Counted from the first letter of the stretch, positions 5,997-15,107 are shown. The stretch is DNA of 64,000 nt from Caryophanales bacterium UBA6865 (GCA_002449265.1 DKCV01000025.1:1-64000); one strand, 5' to 3'. Notes: generated from the sequence alone by a model not told the origin. A program made the numbers and translations.

Positions 5997-7160
5997 CACA
6001 CCATTGACGTAAAGCACTTGAGTGACATCTTTTAAACAATCTTGAATCATGCTTTCATAGTCCCACTTCTTTTCGTAATCTAGACACTCATCAATCTTTG
6101 GTTTTGTCTTAGGCTTTTTGGGGGCAAAAATCGTGCAGCAATCTTCATAAGGGCGAATAGAAATATCGTAGGTTCCGATGCGTTTTGCGATATTGATAAT
6201 ATCAATTTTGTCACTAGTCGCTAAAGGACGAATAATTGGGTAATTAGTCACGTCATTAATCGCAATCATAGAGTCTAACGTTTGACTAGCGACTTGTCCG
6301 ATGGATTCCCCTGTCGCTACGCCTAAACAATGATCGGTTTTTGCTAAAGAAGTCGCGATACGCATCATCATTCGTCGCATAATGGTAATGCAATATGGCT
6401 CATCCACATTCGCGTAAATCGCTTCTTGCAATTTTGTAAAAGGAATGATGTTTAGTTTGATTTCTTTTTGATAGAGAGAAAGTGCTTTAATAATGTCTTC
6501 TAGTTTTGTAAGCACTGCGCTAGAAGTATATGGTGGGGCGGCAAAATGAATGCATTCAAGACGAATCCCTCTTCTTAATAGCAAATAGGAAGCGACAGGA
6601 GAATCGATTCCTCCCGATAGTAGCATCATCACTTTTCCATTCATTCCAAGGGGATAACCGCCGGCGCCATGATAAGAATGGGCGCTGCAATAAGCGGCAT
6701 CTTTTCTTAGATCCACGCTTAAACGAATATCGGGATTATGCACATCAACCATTAAATCAGTGTGCTCTAAAATATAGCCACCTACTTCTCTAGCGATTCC
6801 ATAGCTATCAAGAGGATAGGTTTTATCGGCGCGTTTTGCTTCTACTTTGAACGTCTTTCCTTTTTCTTTACGAATGAGTTCTAAGGCAGTCGCACAAATA
6901 TCATCGATTTCTTTCTTTGATTTATAGACGGTCGATAAACGTTGAATGCCGCTGATATCCTGAAGACGAGAAAGTACCTCTTTTTCGTTATTTTCAGTCA
7001 AGGTAATGTAAGTATGGTCATGATCACTAGAAACGCTCACGCCTAGAAAAGAAGAAAGAGCTTCTCTAATATTGTGATTCAGTTGACGAATGAACAATTT
7101 TCGGTTTTCACCTTTGGTTCCTAATTCTCCATAATGAACCATAATCATGTCGCATTTCAT
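5976..7160 (-). CDS. thiI: tRNA 4-thiouridine synthase ThiI
   Basis: It adenylates uridine 8 of tRNA and receives sulfur from the partner desulfurase, making s4U; it may also supply sulfur for the thiamine thiazole. In 394 residues there is a ferredoxin-like N domain, a THUMP domain (about 60-165) and a PP-loop ATPase domain with the signature LLSGGIDSPVASYLL. The EDCCTIFAPKKPKTKP segment is typical of the family. There is no C-terminal rhodanese domain, as usual in Bacillota. The start overlaps the stop of nifZ by 4 bases (ATGA), and ezrA-nifZ-thiI is a conserved Bacilli gene order. Confidence 0.95.
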   Translation of the reverse strand: MKCDMIMVHYGELGTKGENRKLFIRQLNHNIREALSSFLGVSVSSDHDHTYITLTENNEKEVLSRLQDISGIQRLSTVYKSKKEIDDICATALELIRKEKGKTFKVEAKRADKTYPLDSYGIAREVGGYILEHTDLMVDVHNPDIRLSVDLRKDAAYCSAHSYHGAGGYPLGMNGKVMMLLSGGIDSPVASYLLLRRGIRLECIHFAAPPYTSSAVLTKLEDIIKALSLYQKEIKLNIIPFTKLQEAIYANVDEPYCITIMRRMMMRIATSLAKTDHCLGVATGESIGQVASQTLDSMIAINDVTNYPIIRPLATSDKIDIINIAKRIGTYDISIRPYEDCCTIFAPKKPKTKPKIDECLDYEKKWDYESMIQDCLKDVTQVLYVNGVKKDFSK

Positions 7161-8302
7161 CGGTCAATAACCTCCTTCATGATTACTTTTAATGTCAAAA
7201 CAAATTCTTTCGCTTCGAGTAACGTATTCGCGCTAGAAAAGGAAATGCGAATACTATTGCTTGCTTCTTCTAAAGAATATCCGCAAGCAAGCAAGGTATT
7301 TGAGGCATGCGCTTCTTTACTCGAACAAGCGGAAACGCTAGAAACATAAATACCATGGTTCGATAAAGCTTCGACAATAACGGACGCTTTCTTTTTTAAC
7401 AAGCCAACGTTTAAAACGTAAGGAGTTTGCTTCTCACTCACTTCATCGCTATGAACGTGATACTGAGTAGGATCAGAAAGAAAATATCCCCGCAAATATT
7501 CATAGATTTCTTTCACGTTCTGGTAATTTTTAAACCGATTAGACAAAGAAATTTCTAGTGCTTTTGCGGTAGAAACATCGCCTGCGACGTTTGTCGTCCC
7601 AGCCCGAAATCCGTTTTCTTGCTCGCCACCCGCCAATAGAGGTTCAAATTGCATGGTTTTTTTATAAAGGAGTCCTCCAGTTCCCTTCAAGCCACCAAAC
7701 TTATGTGAGGAAAAAGACAATAAATCGACTTTTTCATAGGGTAAATCGACTTTGCCTAAAGCTTGCGTAGCGTCTACATGGAAAAAACATTTTGGGAACT
7801 TATGAACAATAGATGCGATTGCAGTTATATCATTTTGGGAACCAATTTCGTTATTCACGGCCATAACGCTTACTAAAATGGTTTGGTTATCAAGGCAAGA
7901 AGAAAGAGATTCCACTTTGACTCTTCCTAATGAATCAACCGGAAGTTTTATTACTTCAAAACCAAAAAGATCGGTAAGCTCTTCTAAGGGCTTATAAACG
8001 CTAGGGTGCTCAGTAGAAGAGACTAAAATCCGTTTCCCTCTATTTTTGTAGTGGATTGTAGTTCCTTTCAAAGCGAGATTGTTCGCCTCTGTTGCTCCAC
8101 TAGTGAAAATTAATGAATGGGTTTTCTCGACATTAAGTACTTTCAAAATAGAAGTTCTTGCGTCTTCTAAAGCACGCGAGGCGCTTAAACCAATTGCATG
8201 ATTGGATTCACTATTTCCAAATAATTCTAAGCTAACCTTTCTAAAAGAATCGACGACTTCAGGATATGGTTTGGTCGTCGCAGCATTATCAAAATAAATC
8301 AT
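7157..8302 (-). CDS. nifZ: Cysteine desulfurase, NifS/IscS family (ThiI partner)
   Basis: A PLP enzyme that removes sulfur from cysteine and passes it as persulfide. 381 residues begin with the family signature MIYFDNAATTKPYPEV. TSGATEANNLALKG binds the cofactor phosphate, HVDATQALGKV carries the Asp that contacts PLP, and the Schiff-base Lys is in SFSSHKFGG. The mobile catalytic Cys is in SVSACSSKEAH. Its place between ezrA and thiI, with 4-base overlaps on both sides, marks it as the dedicated ThiI donor (NifZ in Bacillus subtilis) rather than a SufS for Fe-S clusters. Confidence 0.93.
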   Translation of the reverse strand: MIYFDNAATTKPYPEVVDSFRKVSLELFGNSESNHAIGLSASRALEDARTSILKVLNVEKTHSLIFTSGATEANNLALKGTTIHYKNRGKRILVSSTEHPSVYKPLEELTDLFGFEVIKLPVDSLGRVKVESLSSCLDNQTILVSVMAVNNEIGSQNDITAIASIVHKFPKCFFHVDATQALGKVDLPYEKVDLLSFSSHKFGGLKGTGGLLYKKTMQFEPLLAGGEQENGFRAGTTNVAGDVSTAKALEISLSNRFKNYQNVKEIYEYLRGYFLSDPTQYHVHSDEVSEKQTPYVLNVGLLKKKASVIVEALSNHGIYVSSVSACSSKEAHASNTLLACGYSLEEASNSIRISFSSANTLLEAKEFVLTLKVIMKEVIDR

Positions 8303-10002
8303 TCATTGAAATCCTTCATGACTCGCTCCGCACTAAGCGTAGTTTCGTATGCTTGTCTAAAATCCCCATTCAGTAATAGTCCTTCGGCTTGTGAAAGTAA
8401 GGAATTAATTTCCCCATTCGTTTTACGCTTACGGTTTGCTTTTACAATTTCTTTTTCGGCGATAGATAAGTCAGAATTAGCCTTAGTTACAGCGGCAAAA
8501 GTTTTGTCGCCTAGAGTTTTTAGATTTGCATGAAGCTCACGGACCTTTTTTACGTCAATTGGCGTTATAAACAAAACTTCATGGAGTGCATCAACGGCTT
8601 CGTGAAGGGAAAGGAAATCATTTTCAAAACGAGTACAAATTGCGGGGATATTCATTTTTCGCACAATGATTTCGGTTTTTTTGAGTTCTTCATAATAAGT
8701 AGAAAGATCATCTCTAGCCGTTTCGCTATCGGTCTTTAAGGAGGCAAGAGAATCTTCAAGCGATTGAATGGCCAAAGATGCCTCTTTGTTTCGGTCACGG
8801 AGATTATCCATTTTCTCGACGAGTATCGAATAAGGCTGATGAGTCATGCTATTCATGTAATTATCCAATGTCCGCTTACTAGCACCAGACTTATTGATTG
8901 TATCTTGAATCGTATTGATTAGAGTTTGTTCCGTATCCCCTAATAAATAGATATTCTTTAGGGCAGGAAGAGCGTGGCACAAATTAATGAAAGTCGATTC
9001 AAGAATGGTTTCTTCTTTCACGATATTGCTGCATTCGCTCTCAAATGATTTTCGAGCAGCAACTTCTGTGTCAAACTGTTTCATGTAGCCTTCGATTTGA
9101 TGCGTGATATCGTCTAGAGCGCTATCCACTCCTTTGAGATTAAGCCCTTGAATACGAAGAGCAATTTTAGACAAACGATCATCGATTGCGGTGATATCGC
9201 CTTTCACCAAGATGTGATGAAGCGGATAGCCTTCATTGATTAATTCATCGTAACGGTGAGACAAGCGCATTACTTTTTCGGGCAAAATCGTCACAACGCT
9301 TACACACATATTGGGGAGATTTTTCAAAATGTGCCCTAAAGATTCCGTTACAGGAGCGATATTGTTCGTAAGAATCGTTTTGGCATCGATATATTGGGCG
9401 TTTTCAATGTCAGTGTCGACATTCACAAGCAAAGAATCGATTTTGCGGAATATCGCCTCAAAAGAGGAACTTACCAAAGACAAATCCGCTTGTTTTGCGT
9501 AATATTCTTGTTTTACTTTCCGGAAACGTTCTCTTTGCTCACAGGCGAGTTGACGGCACGTTTCTTCATCTTGAAATTTATGGCGCAAGGAGCGATCTAA
9601 ATCCTCCACCGCTTTTTCATAATCATCGACACTTTTTTTGCAAGTTGGTATTGCTGCCTTTAAATCGGAGAATCTTTTTTCCGCGATGTAATCTTGCATA
9701 GAATTGATACTCGCTTGCGCATTCGCGTCTAAGACATCCCGAATATCTTTGAATTTTCTATTCCATTCCGAATAATCTTGGACATAAGTTAAATTCATGG
9801 AAGAAATTGTCTCTAAACGCTTGATGTATTGGGAATCTTGTCCAAATAAAATCGCATGGCTTTTTTCAAAACGGCTTTGGCAATTTCGCACGAATTTTTT
9901 TAATTTCATATTTTGGAAAACCGTAAAATAAAAAATTAAAAATATCCCGACGAGTAATGCTGCCCCTATAGCCGCTATTGCAATGATTCCACCTAAACTC
10001 AT
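8299..10002 (-). CDS. ezrA: Septation ring formation regulator EzrA
   Basis: A membrane-anchored spectrin-like protein that restrains FtsZ ring assembly. From the ATG at 10002 it is 567 residues: an outside or very short N-terminus, one membrane helix (GGIIAIAAIGAALLVGIFLI, about residues 4-30), then about 530 cytoplasmic residues of predicted coiled coil in spectrin-like bundles. AAGAAGGA at 10013-10020 fixes this start; an upstream ATG at 10050 lacks a ribosome binding site and would put charged residues before the helix. It is first in the ezrA-nifZ-thiI operon. Its presence implies FtsZ-based division. Sequence conservation of EzrA is low, so the call rests on topology, length and gene neighbours. 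Confidence 0.88.
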   Translation of the reverse strand: MSLGGIIAIAAIGAALLVGIFLIFYFTVFQNMKLKKFVRNCQSRFEKSHAILFGQDSQYIKRLETISSMNLTYVQDYSEWNRKFKDIRDVLDANAQASINSMQDYIAEKRFSDLKAAIPTCKKSVDDYEKAVEDLDRSLRHKFQDEETCRQLACEQRERFRKVKQEYYAKQADLSLVSSSFEAIFRKIDSLLVNVDTDIENAQYIDAKTILTNNIAPVTESLGHILKNLPNMCVSVVTILPEKVMRLSHRYDELINEGYPLHHILVKGDITAIDDRLSKIALRIQGLNLKGVDSALDDITHQIEGYMKQFDTEVAARKSFESECSNIVKEETILESTFINLCHALPALKNIYLLGDTEQTLINTIQDTINKSGASKRTLDNYMNSMTHQPYSILVEKMDNLRDRNKEASLAIQSLEDSLASLKTDSETARDDLSTYYEELKKTEIIVRKMNIPAICTRFENDFLSLHEAVDALHEVLFITPIDVKKVRELHANLKTLGDKTFAAVTKANSDLSIAEKEIVKANRKRKTNGEINSLLSQAEGLLLNGDFRQAYETTLSAERVMKDFNE

Positions 10003-10023
10003 AATACAAAAATCCTTCTTGAA

Positions 10024-10050
10024 ATCATACCACAGAAAAAGGAGGGTCAA
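10024..10050 (-). promoter_or_regulatory. Promoter of ezrA-nifZ-thiI
   Basis: On the minus strand TTGACC (10050-10045), a short 15-base spacer and an extended -10 TGGTATGAT (10032-10024). The extended -10 may make up for the spacing. Confidence 0.5.
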
Positions 10051-10087
10051 AGCAAATTGTCATCAAGATAATGCAAGAAGGATTTTC

Positions 10088-10116
10088 TTGACAGAAGTAG
10101 CGGTAATACTTAAAGT
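10088..10116 (+). promoter_or_regulatory. Promoter of rpsD
   Basis: A perfect TTGACA (10088-10093), a 17-base spacer and TAAAGT (10111-10116). It gives a leader of about 155 bases before rpsD. Confidence 0.7.
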
Positions 10117-10123
10117 ATTAGTC

Positions 10124-10277
10124 GCGTAAATAGAGCAGCAGGTCATTATCATTCTGTCTGACGTCATCCAAGCCGAATCAAAGTAAGCCTATGCTACAAG
10201 GCCGAAATTAGAGGGTGACACCCGGGAATGAGAAATCACCCCAGTCTTTGTTTAGGCAAAGAAAGGAAATTAATAAT
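10124..10277 (+). ncRNA. Structured rpsD leader, probable S4 autoregulatory leader
   Basis: A long untranslated leader precedes rpsD, as in Bacillus subtilis where S4 represses its own mRNA through such a leader. GGGTGA (10213-10218) pairs with TCACCC (10236-10241), and CTTTG (10246-10250) with CAAAG (10257-10261), the second touching the ribosome binding site AAAGGAA. An S4-type role is inferred from position. Confidence 0.5.
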
Positions 10278-10886
10278 ATGTCAAAGTACACCGGAAGTAA
10301 GTGGAAACAATCCCGTCGTCTTGGTTTTAGCACGCTTGAAAGCGGCGATGAGCTCAAGAAACGCGCTTATGGTCCTGGACAACATGGCCAAGACCGCAAA
10401 AGAAAGCCATCTGAATATGGCAAACAATTAATCGAGAAGCAAAAACTTCGTCAAATGTATGGAGTGAGCGAACGTCAATTCCGTCGTTTATTCCTCTTAG
10501 CGAAAGCAGAGAAAGACACCGTCACTGGTTTAGCCTTCTTCAGAATTCTTGAAAGCCGTCTTGATAACCTTGTCTATCGTATTGGCTTTGCCCGTACTCG
10601 CGCAAGTGCTCGTCAACTCGTCAACCATGGTCACATCTTAGTCAATGGTAAAAAAGTTGATATCCCAAGTTATCTTTGCAAGGTCGGAGATGTCATCACT
10701 CTTAAAGAAGAGAGCCCACTTAAAGTGGTTAAAGAATCCATCGACGGAAAACCAAATATCCCAGGCTATGTTTCTCTCGATGCCGAGAAGTTCTCTGGCA
10801 AGTTCGAAAGACTCCCAGAAAGAAACGAACTCCCAGCCGATATCACCGAAGCCCAAATCATCGAGTACTACAACCGCCTCTTATAA
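10278..10886 (+). CDS. rpsD: 30S ribosomal protein S4
   Basis: A primary 16S rRNA-binding protein that nucleates 30S assembly and affects decoding fidelity. 202 residues: N-terminal SKYTGSKWKQSRRLG, the GPGQHG loop, then the S4 RNA-binding domain with SRLDNLVYRIGFARTRASAR and the GHILVNGKKVDIPSY core (about residues 90-150). It has no zinc-binding cysteines. The start at 10278 follows AAAGGAA by 10 bases; an earlier in-frame ATG at 10215 would add 21 residues lying in the leader. It is divergent from ezrA and followed by its own terminator. Confidence 0.97.
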   Translation: MSKYTGSKWKQSRRLGFSTLESGDELKKRAYGPGQHGQDRKRKPSEYGKQLIEKQKLRQMYGVSERQFRRLFLLAKAEKDTVTGLAFFRILESRLDNLVYRIGFARTRASARQLVNHGHILVNGKKVDIPSYLCKVGDVITLKEESPLKVVKESIDGKPNIPGYVSLDAEKFSGKFERLPERNELPADITEAQIIEYYNRLL

Positions 10887-10905
10887 TCTTCATCTACATT
10901 GTAGC

Positions 10906-10930
10906 AAGGCACCGATTCGGTGCCTTTTCT
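10906..10930 (+). terminator. Intrinsic terminator of rpsD
   Basis: AAGGCACC (10906-10913) and GGTGCCTT (10919-10926) pair around GATTC, followed by TTCTTT. Confidence 0.9.
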
Positions 10931-10965
10931 TTATGAAAGGCACTTTTCTAATTTCTAGAATTCAC

Positions 10966-10971
10966 TAAAAT
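10966..10971 (+). promoter_or_regulatory. -10 box of the XRE regulator gene, leaderless start predicted
   Basis: TAAAAT ends 7 bases before the ATG at 10979, and no ribosome binding site is present, so transcription should begin at or one base before the start codon. Confidence 0.5.
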
Positions 10972-10978
10972 AAGTCGT

Positions 10979-11572
10979 ATGAAAGAACTAAACGAAATTG
11001 TTGGAACAAACTTACAAGAATTAAGGAAGGCACGTCATTTGACTCAGCAAGAACTTGCGGAGCAAATTGGCTTTAGCGATAAAAGCATCTCGAAATGGGA
11101 ATTAGGAAAAGCGATTCCAAGTGTGGACATTCTCATGGATTTTGCTTCTTTCTTTGGAGTTACGGTCGATTATATCATTACCGAACAAGCGCCTGGGGAA
11201 GTCCAAAAATCCATGAATGACTCTGTAAAACGAAAAAGCAATCAGATCATACTTATCGCTTTAGCGGTTTGTTTTATTTATGCGACAGCAGGAGCCATAT
11301 ACATCACCAATATCATTAATGGCAATTCCTTAAATTTATGGATTGCCTTTATTTGGGCTATCCCGATTAGTTTTTTCTTCTGCGCGGCATTTAATTTCCA
11401 CTTTTGGCGAAGAAATATTTCCTTTTATGTCTTCGTATCGCTATTTGCTTGGACGTTAATTATGGCTTTCCAAATCCATTTCTTGTTCTATGTAGGCGAA
11501 AATCTTTGGTATATCTATTTTTTGCTCATACCAATTCAAATTGCGATTATCTTAATGGCGAACTTAAAATGA
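10979..11572 (+). CDS. XRE-family transcriptional regulator with membrane domain
   Basis: 197 residues. A helix-turn-helix of the Cro/C1 type occupies about residues 7-63 (LRKARHLTQQELAEQIGFSD with KSISKWELGKAIPSVD as recognition region and FFGVTVDYII at the end). After a short polar linker, four hydrophobic segments follow (about 86-107, 115-136, 142-165 and 170-193). Such membrane-tethered XRE proteins are common in Bacillota, and their signals are mostly unknown. No ribosome binding site is visible, and the -10 box lies 7 bases before the ATG. The terminator stem includes the stop codon. Confidence 0.8.
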   Translation: MKELNEIVGTNLQELRKARHLTQQELAEQIGFSDKSISKWELGKAIPSVDILMDFASFFGVTVDYIITEQAPGEVQKSMNDSVKRKSNQIILIALAVCFIYATAGAIYITNIINGNSLNLWIAFIWAIPISFFFCAAFNFHFWRRNISFYVFVSLFAWTLIMAFQIHFLFYVGENLWYIYFLLIPIQIAIILMANLK

Positions 11573-11592
11573 CGGAACCCCGTCATTTTTTT
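11567..11592 (+). terminator. Intrinsic terminator of the XRE gene, including its stop codon
   Basis: AAATGACGG (11567-11575) and CCGTCATTT (11580-11588) pair around AACC, followed by four more T. The TGA stop lies in the 5' arm. Confidence 0.88.
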
Positions 11593-11617
11593 GAAAAAGA
11601 TTTTTTCATCGCATCAT

Positions 11618-11645
11618 AAAAAGGCCACATATCGTGGCTTTTTTA
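11618..11645 (-). terminator. Intrinsic terminator of tyrS
   Basis: AAAAAGGCCAC and GTGGCTTTTTT pair around a 5-base loop just past the tyrS stop. The symmetric A/T flanks make it usable from both sides. Confidence 0.88.
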
Positions 11646-11656
11646 CAGGTTTTTCC

Positions 11657-12907
11657 TTAAAATGTAGCAAGATACCAATTCTTTTTGCCACGTCGGATAA
11701 TGAGATATTTCGAATACATCGCATCATTAATGGAATAGATATGAGTTGGATCATTTACTTTCTTTCCATTAACAAGGACACTATTTTGTTCAATGAAGGT
11801 CCGAGCTTGCGTTTTGCTCGTTGCCGCCCCTACTTTAATGAGCAAATCAACAAGATTGATGTTCTCATCGACTTTAACTTTGAGCGAACCTAATAGCTCT
11901 TCGATTTCTTTTTCGTTAAGGCAATTCACTTCTCCAGAGAACAGAACACCACTCATCTTTAAGGCTTCTTCCGCCGCTTCTAAGCCGTGAATGTCTTTTG
12001 TGACTTCATAAGCGAGCTTCTTTTGAGCGATTCTTTGTCCTGGATTTAGTAGATGCTCACGGGCAATGTTTTCGATTTCTTCGTGAGAAAGGAAAGTGAA
12101 TACCTTTAAGTATCTAACCGCATCTTCATCAGTTGTATTAATGAAGAATTGATAAAGTTCATAAGGCGAAGTCAATTCCGGGTTGAGGAACAAAGCGCCT
12201 TTTTCGCTTTTCCCGAATTTTTTGCCATCGCTTCTAGTGATAAGACGGCAAGTAAGGGCTTCTACTGGCTCAGTGTCACCATCAAGCTTACGAATGAGTT
12301 CTAACCCGCTCGTTAAATTGCCCCATTGATCGTTTCCGCCAACTTGGATTGATACGTCTTTTGCGTGGTGAAGGTGATAGAAATCAATCGACTGAAGGAT
12401 TTGATAAGAAAATTCGGTAAAAGAGATACCCGCTTCTAATCTTGAAGAGACAATTTCTTTCGAAAGCATGTAATTGATAGGGAAATATTTTCCATAATCG
12501 CGCAAGAAATCAAGCGTAGACATCTTTCCTAACCAATCATAATTATTGACGATTTCGCCTTTATTAGGATCACTTAAATCCAAAAAACGCTCAAGTTGAG
12601 CTTTAATCGCGGCGGTATTCGCGGCAAGTGTTTCTTTAGTTTGAAGATTTCTTTCTTTGCTTTTGCCACTAGGATCACCAATCATCCCAGTCGCTCCACC
12701 GACAACGGCAACAATTTTATGCCCCGCTTTTTGGAAACGCATCAATAGAGAAATCATAACGTAATTTCCAACGTGCATCGAGGAAGCACTAGGGTCGAAT
12801 CCGCAATAAATCACCGTTGGCTTAGAAAGGAGTTTTGCAACGTTTTCCTCATTTGAGTACTGTTCGATAAGTCCTCGATAATTTAAGTCTTCGATGATAT
12901 TTTCCAT
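11657..12907 (-). CDS. tyrS: Tyrosyl-tRNA synthetase
   Basis: A class I synthetase charging tRNA-Tyr. 416 residues: a Rossmann catalytic domain with the HIGH motif as HVGN (residues 45-48, in DPSASSMHVGNYV), GGNDQWGN for tRNA and tyrosine contacts, and the KMSKS motif as KFGKS. An anticodon-binding helical domain and a C-terminal S4 domain (VGAATSKTQARTFIEQNSVLVNGKKVN) follow. The ribosome binding site is GGTAGG. A 7-bp hairpin CTTCCTT/AAGGAAG lies at 12937-12953 in the leader. No T-box motif is present, unlike many Bacilli tyrS genes. Confidence 0.97.
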   Translation of the reverse strand: MENIIEDLNYRGLIEQYSNEENVAKLLSKPTVIYCGFDPSASSMHVGNYVMISLLMRFQKAGHKIVAVVGGATGMIGDPSGKSKERNLQTKETLAANTAAIKAQLERFLDLSDPNKGEIVNNYDWLGKMSTLDFLRDYGKYFPINYMLSKEIVSSRLEAGISFTEFSYQILQSIDFYHLHHAKDVSIQVGGNDQWGNLTSGLELIRKLDGDTEPVEALTCRLITRSDGKKFGKSEKGALFLNPELTSPYELYQFFINTTDEDAVRYLKVFTFLSHEEIENIAREHLLNPGQRIAQKKLAYEVTKDIHGLEAAEEALKMSGVLFSGEVNCLNEKEIEELLGSLKVKVDENINLVDLLIKVGAATSKTQARTFIEQNSVLVNGKKVNDPTHIYSINDAMYSKYLIIRRGKKNWYLATF

Positions 12908-13048
12908 AATTATTACCTACCAATCGTTTATTCTACCTTCCTTTTTAAGGAAGTCGAGAGGAAGGCGAAGAATATCAACGTGATGTTGCGCTTTTTATTC
13001 TAGATTAGTTGGTATAGATGGGATTTAGATTTTTGCACCATTTAGAAA

Positions 13049-13086
13049 AGAAAAAAGAGCATGAACCTATTCGGTTTCACGCCCTT
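13049..13086 (-). terminator. Intrinsic terminator of groES-groEL
   Basis: On the minus strand GGGCGTGAAACC and GGTTCATGCTC pair, with G-T pairs, around GAATA, followed by TTTTTTC. Confidence 0.85.
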
Positions 13087-13101
13087 TAAGCTAAAGAAGG
13101 A

Positions 13102-14727
13102 TTAATACATCCCACCCATTTCAGGATTCATTGCTGGAGCAGCTGGTTTTTCTTCTTTGATTTCGGTAACGGCAGCTTCGGTAGTGACAAATAATGCACT
13201 AATCGAAGAAGCGTTCAATACAGCCGTACGAGTAACCTTGGTTGGATCAACGATGCCTTCTTCAAGCATATCAACCCATTTACCAGTAGCGGCATCAAAG
13301 CCAACATTGCCTTTGCTCCCTTTCATCTTCTCTTCAATCTCATCGGCGTCATAGCCAGCGTTATCGGCAATTTGGCGTAATGGAGCATAGAGAGAATCTA
13401 GAACCGCATTGATACCTTTTTGGATATCAGGATTTTCATCCTTTAAGGTATTGCGGAGCGCTTTATAAGCACCAGCTAGAGCAGCACCACCACCAACGAC
13501 GATTCCTTCACTAACAGCGGCTTTCGTCGCGTTAAGAGCATCTTCGATGCGGAGTTTCTTGTCTTTCATTTCACTCTCGGTTTGAGCGCCAACCTTTAAC
13601 ACGGCTACGCCATTTGAGAGCTTTGCGATACGTTTGCTAATGCCTTTCTTGTCGTATTCACTCGTCGCAATAGAGAATTGCGCTTGAAGTACAGCGATAC
13701 GGTCAGCAAGGTCTTTCTTATTGCCTTCACCATCGACAATCGTGGTGCTATCTTTCTTGACGATAATCTTCTTCGCGTGGCCAAGGTCATCGATTGTGAC
13801 ATCTTTGAGGTTCATGCCAAGATCTTTGCTATAGAATTTCGCACCGGTGAGAATTGCGATATCTTGAAGAGCCACTTTTTGAGCATCGCCAAATTCTGGG
13901 GCTTTCGTAGCGACAACATTGAATGTGCCGCGGAGTTTATTCAAAACGAGGGTGCTAGTAACATCTCCATCAAGATCATCAGCGATAATAAGAAGAGGCT
14001 TATGACTATCCACAACAGCCTGAAGCATTGGAATGATATCTTGAATGTTACTGACTTTCATATCCGTAACTAAGACATAAGCATCTTCCAAAACGCTTTC
14101 CATCTTTTCACGGTCACTCGCCATGTATGGAGAAATAAAGCCTTTATCGTATTCTAGACCTTGGGAGACGACGAGTTCGTCTTCGCTGGTCTTACTCTCA
14201 TCAACGGTAATAACACCATTGTTGCCAACTTTTTCCATGGCCTTAGCAATGAGTTTACCGATTTCTTCATCGTGGCTAGAAATGGTCGCAATGGATTCGA
14301 TATCTTCATTGGTATCAACTGGTTTGCTCACTTTAAGAAGTTCGCTAGCAACAGCCTTGCCAGCTTTTTCCATACCAGCACGGACAAAGACTGGGTTAGC
14401 GCCTTTTTCAACCGCGTTAATTCCGCGATGAATCATCGCTTGTGCCAAAACGGTTGCCGTAGTCGTGCCATCACCAGCTTTTTCGTTGGTTTGGTTAGCA
14501 ACTTCATAAACGAGCTTCGCACCCATATTTTGGACAGCGTTCTTGAGTTCAATCTCTCTAGCGATAGAAACGCCATCTTCGCAGATGCTTGGGCTACCAT
14601 ACCCTTTGTCTAGCGCAACGTTGCGGCCTTTCGGACCAAGTGTCACTTTGACCGTATTTGCAAGAGTATCAACACCCTTGACCATCTCGTCACGGGCGCT
14701 TTTTCCAAATGTAATCTCTTTTGCCAT
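13102..14727 (-). CDS. groEL: 60 kDa chaperonin GroEL
   Basis: ATP-driven folding chamber acting with GroES. 541 residues begin AKEITFGKSARDEMVKGVD and include TLGPKGRNVALDKGYGSP, AGDGTTTATVLAQAM (nucleotide binding) and GGGAALAGAYKAL in the equatorial domain. The C-terminal tail is short (NPEMGGMY), with a single GGM rather than repeats. It follows groES by 33 bases with an AAGAGG-type ribosome binding site. The operon is controlled by the CIRCE element upstream of groES. Confidence 0.98.
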   Translation of the reverse strand: MAKEITFGKSARDEMVKGVDTLANTVKVTLGPKGRNVALDKGYGSPSICEDGVSIAREIELKNAVQNMGAKLVYEVANQTNEKAGDGTTTATVLAQAMIHRGINAVEKGANPVFVRAGMEKAGKAVASELLKVSKPVDTNEDIESIATISSHDEEIGKLIAKAMEKVGNNGVITVDESKTSEDELVVSQGLEYDKGFISPYMASDREKMESVLEDAYVLVTDMKVSNIQDIIPMLQAVVDSHKPLLIIADDLDGDVTSTLVLNKLRGTFNVVATKAPEFGDAQKVALQDIAILTGAKFYSKDLGMNLKDVTIDDLGHAKKIIVKKDSTTIVDGEGNKKDLADRIAVLQAQFSIATSEYDKKGISKRIAKLSNGVAVLKVGAQTESEMKDKKLRIEDALNATKAAVSEGIVVGGGAALAGAYKALRNTLKDENPDIQKGINAVLDSLYAPLRQIADNAGYDADEIEEKMKGSKGNVGFDAATGKWVDMLEEGIVDPTKVTRTAVLNASSISALFVTTEAAVTEIKEEKPAAPAMNPEMGGMY

Positions 14728-14760
14728 AATTATTTACCTCTTTTCTAATGCAAGATGAAT

Positions 14761-15051
14761 TTAAGCAACTACTGCAAGGATATCTTCAGCCTTGAGGAGA
14801 AGGTATTTGTGATCCCCTTCTTCATAGTCTGTACCAGCATATTCGCGGTAGATGACTTTATCACCGGCCTTGATTCCTTCAATTTTCATTAATTTGCCGT
14901 CACTAGACATCTTTCCGCTTCCGATAGCGATAACTGTAGCAACGTTTCCAGTTTTCTTTTCGGTAGCCAAAACTATGGATCCGACTTTCTTCTCGCTAGG
15001 AAGTTTTTCAATAAGAACGTAATCGTTAAGTGGTTTAATCATGTTTACCAA
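14761..15051 (-). CDS. groES: 10 kDa co-chaperonin GroES
   Basis: 96 residues. The fold begins IKPLNDYVLIEKL, the mobile loop GroES uses to dock on GroEL is around residues 18-34 (SEKKVGSIVLATEKKTG), and DKVIYREYAGTDYEEGDHKYLLLKAEDILAVV closes the barrel (written here as consecutive motifs). It is first in the groES-groEL operon, with a CIRCE-overlapped promoter. The annotated ATG gives three residues (Met-Val-Asn) before a second ATG; a GGAGGCAATTGGTAAAC-type leader favours the second, so the true N-terminus may be Met-Ile-Lys-Pro. Confidence 0.97.
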   Translation of the reverse strand: MVNMIKPLNDYVLIEKLPSEKKVGSIVLATEKKTGNVATVIAIGSGKMSSDGKLMKIEGIKAGDKVIYREYAGTDYEEGDHKYLLLKAEDILAVVA

Positions 15052-15079
15052 TTGCCTCCGTTTTTACGATACATGAAGT

Positions 15080-15107
15080 ATCTTAATCGCTATTTTGGCA
15101 CTGTCAA
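15080..15107 (-). promoter_or_regulatory. Sigma-A promoter of groES-groEL
   Basis: On the minus strand a perfect TTGACA (15107-15102), a 16-base spacer and TAAGAT (15085-15080). The -35 lies inside the CIRCE spacer. Confidence 0.8.

Noticed and set aside
12908..13048. T-box riboswitch upstream of tyrS
   Set aside because: The leader is too short and has no antiterminator GGNACC-type motif; only a 7-bp hairpin is present. leuS has no T-box either.
13678..14613. Long plus-strand frames (131 and 150 codons) within groEL
   Set aside because: Mirror frames of a highly codon-biased gene on the other strand.
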